DNA of 64,000 bases from Leptodactylus fallax. Its lineage: Eukaryota; Chordata; Amphibia; Anura; Leptodactylidae. Below, one piece after another: positions 56,468-64,000 of the stretch (the first letter of the stretch is position 1; the number at the start of each line of letters is the position of its first letter). The stretch spans positions 1,240,001 through 1,304,000 of the forward strand of contig CAMRHE010000330.1 in NCBI GenBank assembly GCA_947044405.1, read 5' to 3'. The notes beneath the pieces are model-generated. The model was not told the DNA's origin. It saw only the letters and a list, made by a program, of their open reading frames with translations, and ran no database searches. Position numbers and translations under genes: made by a program.

Positions 56468-56955
56468 AAAGGTAGTCCATCACCAAGACCCAACATATCA
56501 ACCCAGTCCTGCAGATAGATAGGTTAGGGTCTCCTGCATTAAACACTATTTTCCTCTCGTGCCTACGTTGTCAAGATATCTCTGTTTTTGTCAATATGCA
56601 AATGAGCTCTTTGGCATTACTGCTTACCTCTTTGGGGCAACAACAATGCCCTCATTGATTCAAATGAATGCCAGGCCATGAAAGTCAGGTTGGTGGGGGT
56701 ATGACACCCTGGACCCACAACAATGGACTGTTTGAAGAGGGTGCAATGTACGGACAAGCACTGCAGCTCTTTCCTTTCTTACCACGCACAGTGCCAAACA
56801 TTGTATAGTGGTTGTACTTGGCATTGCAGCTTAGTCTTATTCATTCACATGGGACTGAACTACAAACAGGCTATTTCAGAAATGAACATAAGGACAAAGG
56901 TGAAGTAGATACCAAAGTCCCAGAAAACTGCTTTAAGAAAGCCAGTAAACCCACC
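56468..56955. mobile_element. TTAA-type fragments
   Basis: Starts ttaaaggtagtccatcacca, then gcagatagataggttagggt. From about 56690 another interior follows with ccctggacccacaacaatgg and tgtacttggcattgcagctt, akin to the 16.3 kb element. Right ends missing. Confidence 0.5.
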
Positions 56956-57196
56956 TTAAAGGGTTTGACTGGACATAAGCTATTTATGGCCTATAAATAC
57001 CTGATCAGTGGGGTTCCAGGAGCTGGGCCCTGGATCGATCAGCTGTAAGGAGCCACTTCCAGTGCACAGAAAACTGGGCACCATCACTGGAGCTCAACTT
57101 CCCTATATTGTATACTGGACAGGCGCCGGAAGGCAGCAGATCTGTACCATCCTAAGGATAGGCCATAAATAACTTAAACCCGGACAACCCCTTTAA
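56956..57196. mobile_element. TTAA-flanked MITE, family of 4845-5069
   Basis: Left ttaaagggtttgactggaca and right (reverse complement) ttaaaggggttgtccgggtt are inverted, with TTAA at both ends. Subterminal taagctatttatggcctata pairs with aggccataaataacttaa. The interior cgatcagctgtaaggagcc holds a short-palindrome centre. Confidence 0.8.
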
Positions 57197-58240
57197 TATG
57201 ATGCTATGTGTAAGCCAAAACCAAAAGTGGGTCCAAAAAAACATAAGTGCAAATTATTCAATTATACATTTTCACTGTAGGTTCCATTCAGTACAAATAC
57301 TGAAGCAAAATACTAACCAAATACTGACTGTGTGAAAGTGGACAATGTCCCCGTGTACTGAGGATGGTCTGGTAGACATGTACAAGACCTGCTGGGATAA
57401 TTGCCTTTGCTCATATTACTTCTACTAAACATAAGACCTAGACCTGTCTAATTGACATGCATAATGTGAACATATCACAATATGTTTTTTTTTTATGAAA
57501 CTCTAAATGTTATTTTGTCATCTTTTGTCATTGCTGGAACAAGATGAAAATTGGAAAATCTAAATTCTGCTCAAGAACGAGCCTTTGGTACATTAGTAGA
57601 AAATGAATTAATCATGATTAATGTTATTACAATGAACATCAAATGAATCGGTAATGACTGGGCACCTGTTTTAAAATGTGTTCATTTTTCTAAGCCTTTC
57701 AAGTTGCTAATGACATTTATGTCTTGATTCCTAATAGAACAGACGCACACGCGAAAAGGCACACACTCAAAAGTCAATAGGAAACAATATATATCAGATA
57801 AACAAATTCACTGGCATCAAAAGTATTGTGACATGAAACCCATTGAGTCATAGTCGTAGTCAGAGTGGATACTTTCTCTTAGGGCAAGTTCACATGACAT
57901 CCTTAGTCTTATGTATCAATATTATTATGACAAATATAATACAGATATCATCGGCTGTATTATTTAGTCATGTATTATGCATGTTGATCCTCATATACTG
58001 ACCATTCTGACAATCTGACTTTTTTGGCTCAATTTGTATTTCCAAATCTGGACATGTCTTGCCAAAGACTGGACAACAAGGAGGTGTAAGGAGATAATTG
58101 ATTAGGCCATTGTATCCTAAAGACTGCTGAATTATCAAATTGTGAATCAGGCAAAAATCTTCACTTTCGTAGAACGCCATATAGTTCTGTATATATAATA
58201 TCTTTCATAGACATCCTAGCTCCGATTTACGATTGTGGTT
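57197..58240. other. Unassigned; 57520-57760 repeat-poor with homeodomain-like words
   Basis: No gene. 57520-57760 has dense attaatcatgattaatg and taatga words, no transposon ends and no microsatellite. Candidate noncoding conserved element by appearance only. Confidence 0.35.
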
Positions 58241-58570
58241 ATAACTAGACTCTGGTATAATCTTTAGTGCATCTTTGGAGCAACATGATGCATCTTTGAC
58301 TTATCTTGGTGCATCTAGTTTGGGTTAAAAAAAAAATTTTGAATTGCATTTAGATATGTGGGTGTGGCTTCTCAGAAAAAGAGGTGTGGGCTAAATGTGC
58401 CAAGATGTGCCATATCTGTATCGTAAAATTCTGGCTTAAAGTAAGCCAGCTTAAAATTAGTATAAACTCTAGGCAGTCTAAAGATATATCACCAGATTTA
58501 TCACAGTGACTGATCCTGGGTGATAAATCTGGCGCATTTTTTAACTATTAGTTAATCTGGGTCGCTGTGT
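58241..58570. repeat. Repeat fragment with agatttatcacag / gataaatctggcgca
   Basis: Inverted words caccagatttatcacagtga and gggtgataaatctggcgcat at 58490-58540 form a hairpin. Similar wording occurs at 841-1042. Old dispersed repeat, limits approximate. Confidence 0.4.
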
Positions 58571-59372
58571 CTAAATATGTCCATGTTGCCTGACAATATA
58601 ATTTGCTCATGTTATCATAAAAATGCTAAGCTTGAATCCCTTGCAGCAATATTCTGTCCTGTGTAACGGCGTAAACCATGACAGAACCTGATGGACCACA
58701 TCATAAACCAATAGGGCCCATCAGAATCCATTGGTGTCCGTCATATGATGGATCCGGCATACAGTAGTTTTTTACCTCTTTGATGGAATCGTGAACTGCA
58801 AATGTCAACACAGATGTGGATTTAGGAATTTATTCTAAAAATTTAAGACACAGAATATCCTTGCATACAGTAAGTAATAGACAAAAATATTGTTCAAGTC
58901 ATTTGGGTGAAAAGAAATTAATGATAAAGAATGAATATTCACAAATGCAAAAAAACTGTTGTATGACAGAACTTACCCTTCTGCGTACAACTCCCATTTT
59001 CATTTCTGTATCCTGTAAATGAAAGAAATCAACCATTACTAATGTAATTATATTTCTATAGGAAATCATATTACTATGCTGGGTGTTATTTCAGGGATGC
59101 AAATACTAACTCAGATGTAAACCCTGCCCAATGCATTCTATACATAATGCTGGGAGTTCTCTCTGGGAGAGGGAAGGAGAAAGCAGCATTATTTACAGAG
59201 CTAAAAAAATGGTTTCTTTAAATCAGCTCAAAAATTCCAAAATTATAGAAAAAGAGTTGATTTTATTATGTACCTAATATATAATCCCTTATAAATTACT
59301 TACATTACTATTTTTTTGTTTTGGAAGGCAGCGGGATTTTACAATTTATGAATCGATTTTAACTTATAGATG
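58571..59372. other. Unassigned stretch
   Basis: No gene. 58690-58790 has short-element wording (accatagg, gtccgtcatatgatggatcc) without ends. Confidence 0.35.
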
Positions 59373-59679
59373 TGTTATGGGGGTTATCCAGGAATTACAG
59401 ATCTCTGCCAGGAGGTCAAGGGAGGTGAAAAACAAAAAACAAAAAACAAAAAAAAAAAACATACTCACCTTTCCCTGTCTTGTTCAGCAGCGTCGGGGGT
59501 TGTTCCACGTGACTTGGCCTCAGCGGCCTAAATAAAGGAACCGGGATGTCATAGGTGATGTATGTGAGTGACGTCCCAGGGGACATCAACGCGCAGGGGA
59601 CAGGTGAATATGTTTTTTTTATTTTTCACCTTCCCTGGCCTTCTGGCAGAAATCTGTAATTCCTTGACAACCTCCTTAA
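59373..59679. mobile_element. TTAA-type element, 307 bp
   Basis: Left atgggggttatccaggaatt, acagatctctgccaggaggt; right tggcagaaatctgtaattcc, ttgacaacctccttaa. These are inverted over about 45 bp. The interior includes an A-rich block and cacgtgacttggcct. Confidence 0.7.
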
Positions 59680-60200
59680 GCAGCTTTTCTAAAAGTGCTA
59701 CCTATCCTTTTTCCGTGGCCACCTTGCAAACCTTTCAAGGATTTTATTAGCATGTTATAATAAAATAAGGAATTAGTTGAATGAGAAATTGAATTCCTTA
59801 ACCAAACTGGATGAGTTAAGGGTGGCTACATCTGTGAAGTATTGGCAATCTATATAGATGTCACCATATCATCGCCACCAACAATAAAATGTATCCTTAT
59901 TAGGATAGGTTTACGCAACTGTCACCAAAATTCTGCCTCTCATTCAATTCAATGGGAAGTATTTGTTTAATTTTCTGCCAGGTGAAAAAAAAAAAAATCA
60001 ATTTTGCGCGAGCCTTTGACACTTTCCTGGCAATGCGTGGGGCCACCAACCCTGTCAGATTTCTGATCATTGACGCCAGTTTGCTGGCATAGATTTCAGT
60101 ACAAGCGCACGCCGTAGGTTTCGGTGCAGGTGCACAGCCCACTGTAGGGCGCACCTAATTTATCATTCCTTATAAATCAGACGCGCCCCCCACCAGCGCA
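59680..60200. repeat. Partly repeat-derived; taaatcagacgcgcccc fragment
   Basis: From about 59980 the wording gcgcgagcctttgacacttt, gacgccagtttgctggcata and ataaatcagacgcgcccccc resembles the 23.8 and 58.3 kb repeat. Nothing seen before that. The minus-strand frame 59900-60154 lies in it and is not supported as a gene. Confidence 0.35.
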
Positions 60201-61830
60201 GGGAATATGCGCCAATGAGTCTTAAACTGTTTGCTTTAAAATAGACAATTTCCTCCAATATATAAAAATGCTCCTGTCCCTTTAACATTGCACTTTGGAA
60301 AGTTTATGGAAGAAAGTGAGTGAAAATAATGGTTTGTCCAGTCCACGACAGACACTTTTTGGAATAAAATTCCTCACTAGACAGATTGAGGTTGGGTGTG
60401 AAAAGGGGTGACATTCACAGCGCTCTGCAGAGTTTATGAAGGGCAAACGCCATCACTCTCCTGGATGGCAGCTTTACAATAGCCTCTGAGCCATGCAGCA
60501 TCCCTGAGGATAATCTTGGCCCTCCTGTTACAATAGAAGCTTTGTAGAAATGCAGCGCAGCTGCTAATGTTTGCATAGACTCATTATAATATAGATTATC
60601 TTCTAATAAATGGGAGAACTGCAGCAGTGCAAAATATGCAAAACCGATATTTGTCCTTAGACAAAAAAAAAAATCTGTATTACGATCAGCAATTTTTATG
60701 TCAATATACAATATCAGCATCGAGCGTATAGTTCTTTATAGATCTGCTGCCCTGTTTATACAGCAATTCAGTCCTGGTTTTAATGAACCCTATGAACCAT
60801 TCATGTAGTTATTATCTTGTGTGACCCTGACTGTGTATCCATGTCCTAGTATCAGTGACAGATGTCCTTGTGACTTCCCTAGGGAGGGCTTGCCAAAAAT
60901 GCCATTGAGAGATGAACTGATTCTAGGCACCTGTCAAGCCACTGAGTAGTGAATTATGGACTGTGCAATTAAATAAGAGCTTCTTGTGTACACCCCTAGC
61001 CCAGAAGATGAAATGGGAACAGATTCAATTAAGAACATGTTTGTCACAACTCGTGCTGTAAAGCTGTGATACTTACTTAGAGTTATGGCCAGCGGCCCGC
61101 GCTCTCTGCCTCCGCTCACTTCATATGGATATATATTTATGAAGTTCCAGAGTACTTAGTAGCTTTCTGGGCTGGGTTTTTACTAAGTAATAGCTTTATG
61201 GCTATCTATTATACCACTAATGCAAAAACAAACCTCAAAAACTAAGAATAGTATAATTATGTTTATGTGTTTTTGACTGTTGTAATGTTATTTTTTTCTA
61301 CAAGATGTTTTTTACACTATAGCATTTATAAGATACTTTACTTAAACCATGCCAATTACTCTCGGCTCGACTCACCTTCCCCTACTCTGACCCACCCAAC
61401 CGTATGGCGGTCAGACTTCAGGCTCATAGAATGAAGTAATGTCACAGCTAAGAAGTACACTCGCACAGGCATATTGTCAGCAATGCTTACGAGGTAGATG
61501 TTCATCATGACAAAGGTTGATGACAATTCAACAGTAGGAAACAGCCAGGATCAACAGCAGCAGTACCATTGAGAGGAAGAGCATGAGAACAATGATCCCG
61601 TAGTACAGGGCTTGCTCCATTCTCACAGGGGTTTGTGCTCACAATTACCGCTTCTTCGCAACACTAGCCTTTGGAAATGGGATCAACTCTGCAATTGCAA
61701 CAACATTTTTGGCACATTGTCCTTTTTTCCACCAAATATGCGCCACATCCCTCGTTCTATATGTTCTATATCTCTCTCGATACTTTTTTGCAAAAGAGGG
61801 TGGAGCAAAGCAGAAATATATTTACTATAA
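60201..61830. other. Unassigned; 60250-60660 repeat-poor
   Basis: No transposon ends. The 101-residue minus frame 60415-60720 has no recognised domain, although its length in balanced sequence makes it worth a homology search. The rest is unassigned. Confidence 0.35.
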
Positions 61831-62410
61831 CTCACAAGAAATCCTGAGCTAAGGTAGGGTATTTATCCTAGCATTGAGGCTCCTCCAGTGCCTGTTATTG
61901 ATTATATTAGGCTTGTTCTCAAACTTATCTGGTGCTGTATCTCTGGTTTCTTAATATGGCATTATCCATGATCTCCTGGACTTGATCCTGGCTTGAACAC
62001 TGTTATTCTGCTTTCGATTCGATATGTCTGTGCTCTACTGGTTAGTCTCGACTTGTATGTTTTATTCAGTCTGCTGTAGGTTGCCTGGTCTAGTTTTTAG
62101 TCGACAAGTGCACCTATTTTCTGACACCAGTGTTGGCGTCTAACCTTGTTCACAATCTGCAAAGTCCATCCTGCCCTGCAGCGGGCTCTAGTGAAAACCC
62201 TGGGGGTTCCTTGGACTCTACTAACGTGACCAGTGTTGGATATTGGTAGCTTATTTTGCTTGTTGTCTTTGATTTGCCAGTTTCCTGCAGCATACATGGA
62301 AACTGCTTAATTGGCAAATCCATTGCAGCCAGTTCCAGACTAGTATAGATCTCTGTTCTGGCAAACAGGCATGGCTTTAAGAGGCTTGACAATTCAGGGA
62401 CCAGTTGCCC
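61831..62410. repeat. LTR-retroelement-like fragment
   Basis: Wording gatcctggcttgaacactgt, gtctgtgctctactggttag, catcctgccctgcagcgggc and aaccctgggggttccttgga resembles leader sequence of frog LTR elements, recognised from memory. No coding frame of a retroelement and no terminal repeats. Weak call. Confidence 0.3.
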
Positions 62411-62425
62411 CAGTCGGGGCCATTA

Positions 62426-62672
62426 TTAAAGGGGTTGTCTCACATTAGTGAAGTCTGCAGGACCTTTTTCCTACTCCACATTCAGCTGTAGTGCAGTCAG
62501 GCTAAATGTGGGTGGAGCTGGTGGATGGGATAGCCGATGGCTGCACTATGGCAATCTCCAGGACTCCCATTGAAGTGAATGGGAGCGTCGACCCACTTTC
62601 AGCCTGGCTGTGCTCAGTTTGAATGTGGAGTGGGAGAAAGGTATGCTGTCTTCATTTTGTGGGACATATAGG
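62426..62672. mobile_element. TTAA-type element
   Basis: Left ttaaaggggttgtctcacat; inner cctactccacattcagct pairs with gtttgaatgtggagtggg near the right, and tcattttgtgggacata closes it loosely. Interior actcccattgaagtgaatgg. Confidence 0.6.
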
Positions 62673-63599
62673 AAACACCAATCTTAATAAATTCCCCTAC
62701 TGATCCTGCCTTCCTATGCCCCAGCAAACTCTTCTCTCATGAAATACCTCCTACCACAGATGCCTCTCTGTATAGACTACAAGACATATATATTGCCTAA
62801 GGATGAATTGTTCTATTTTTTATTAATTGTTAGTACTTTAGCACTGAGAAGAAGTTCAGAACTATACACACATTACATTCACACCTCCTAATGGGACTCA
62901 AACTTTCGCTACTTCACAGGAACATACTAGATGGATCCAATTTCATAGGAAGCTAATTAACCTAAGTCTAATTGGAGGCTGTATTTATCTAGCTAGAGGA
63001 CCCCTTTAAGAGGTAATTACATTCCTCTACAACCCTGTAAGTGCTTCAACTTTAGAGATATTCTGAAAAAGCTGTGTCCAGGGCTTTGAAATGCTTCATA
63101 ATTATACTGTCCAAAATGTAATTAGCTTTAATTAAAACATAATCACTGCCCTTGATTCAATGTAGTCAGAGAACGGCGGAGTTTCTGTAAGTATGGAACG
63201 CATTAAAGTGTAATTTCACTGATTATGGAGCTAGACATAATATTGTATAGTGGTAATGGTTGCATTATGGTATAATGCAGGAAGTATAATATAGCAGCAT
63301 TTTTTAAAAAGCATACGCCCCATGGTTCTAATTGTTGGGGGACATTAACATATAACATAAAATAGAGCCTCATTTATACAGACAATGGTTCCTTCCCTGG
63401 ATGTTTTTCTTATCGCACAGACTAAATACTCCTCTAAGGTCATGCCAAGTCCAACAGAAAATAATATAGGAAAAAAGCCGAAATAACATACAGTATAAGT
63501 AATAATTTTATGATTGCAAACTATGGAAATAGTAACTGGCAGAATAGCAAATATTTTTCTGCTTTATTCTTCCCTATAGGGGTAAATATTGAAGACTGA
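62673..63599. other. Unassigned stretch
   Basis: No gene or repeat ends recognised. Confidence 0.35.
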
Positions 63600-63853
63600 T
63601 AGCAAATAAAGCCCCCCTGGTCAATCTAGTCTGCCCTTATATTATTACCATTTTATCTTAGGATAGACATGTTCATCCCAGACATGGTCATATTCACTTA
63701 CTGTAGATTTCACAGCCACATTCGCAGGAAGTTTGTTCCAAGCCTCAACTACTCTTTTAGTGAAATAATATTCTCTGACATTGCTTCTGATCTTCTTCAC
63801 GGCTAATTTCAGATCGTACCCTCCCTTTTCTTTCTTTCCTCAAGGCTATACAG
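63600..63853 (-). pseudogene. LINE ORF2 C-terminal fragment, minus strand
   Basis: On the minus strand from 63853 the sequence reads LYSLEERKKREG. After a one-base shift it reads YDLKLAVKKIRSNVREYYF, TKRVVEAWNKLPANVAVKS and VWDEHVYPKIKW, ending at the stop 63645-63647. The order LYSLEER...VREYYFTKRVVEAWNKLP is characteristic of the end of ORF2 in CR1/jockey-group LINEs common in frogs. The reverse-transcriptase domain is missing; about 60 codons and a short 3' UTR remain. Differs in sequence from the Rex1/L2-like copy at 15.7 kb, so two LINE families are present. Confidence 0.75.
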
Positions 63854-64000
63854 ATTGTTCTTTAAGTCTCTCCTGATAAGAGATGGGTGACTGACAAGTA
63901 ACCAAGCAGAGTTTGACCCGAACATTTCAAATTGATAAAATGTAAAATTGGTAAAAAATTTTTACGAAACCAAACAAATGGAGAAAGAGTATAATAGGTG

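Overview
This window looks like vertebrate nuclear DNA, most likely from a frog or toad. I could find no host exon, no structural RNA gene and no CpG-island promoter. The grounds for amphibian are the repeat families: Tc1-like elements, many short TTAA-flanked elements with ends of the type TTAAAGGGGTTGTCC, elements starting GGCTGAGGCCCCACG, a LINE tail of the Rex1/L2 kind, and a tRNA-headed SINE. The species call is recognition from memory of such families, not a database result. The window is best read as a gene desert or the inside of a very large intron.

Layout. 1-7 kb: a decayed Tc1 relic on the minus strand (2.3-2.6 kb), then a cluster of nested TTAA-type elements (3.6-6.4 kb) with a 722-bp near-perfect foldback inside an older element. 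7-13 kb: cytosine-rich-ended elements (7.0, 8.2, 12.8 kb) and an LTR-retroelement-like stretch on the minus strand (10.2-11.65 kb). 13-16.6 kb: a broken mariner transposase, an 18-unit 31-bp minisatellite, two neighbouring short elements and a 5'-truncated LINE. 17-23 kb: a foldback element, a 186-bp higher-order minisatellite, a deletion-derived Tc1 element and two short elements. 24-25.3 kb: repeat-poor sequence. 25.4-36.4 kb: a hAT-type element with an 8-bp target duplication and an internal 31-bp array, several short elements, and a SINE inserted next to a palindrome. 37.5 kb: a second cgtttcg-bearing foldback. 38.2-40.2 kb: repeat-poor.

41.3-45 kb is the most informative segment. A foldback is followed by two full-length Tc1/mariner transposons in the same orientation, only 49 bp apart. 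The first has DD38E spacing (matching the Intruder family) and carries a 4-bp duplication and a catalytic E-to-K change. The second is a DD34E Tc1 with a nonsense codon, a frameshift and a catalytic D-to-Y change. 45-64 kb is again short elements, including a 755-bp foldback at 50.4-51.1 kb, plus a LINE ORF2 C-terminus on the minus strand at 63.6 kb.

No set of genes works together here. Every coding region I can support is a dead transposase or reverse-transcriptase fragment. The most unusual structures are the hAT element with its tandem array (related arrays at 18.3 and 34 kb), the large TTAA foldbacks, and the back-to-back pair of Tc1 families. Repeat-poor islands at about 8.6, 19.3, 24.2, 39.2, 57.5 and 60.3 kb are the best places to look for conserved noncoding elements.
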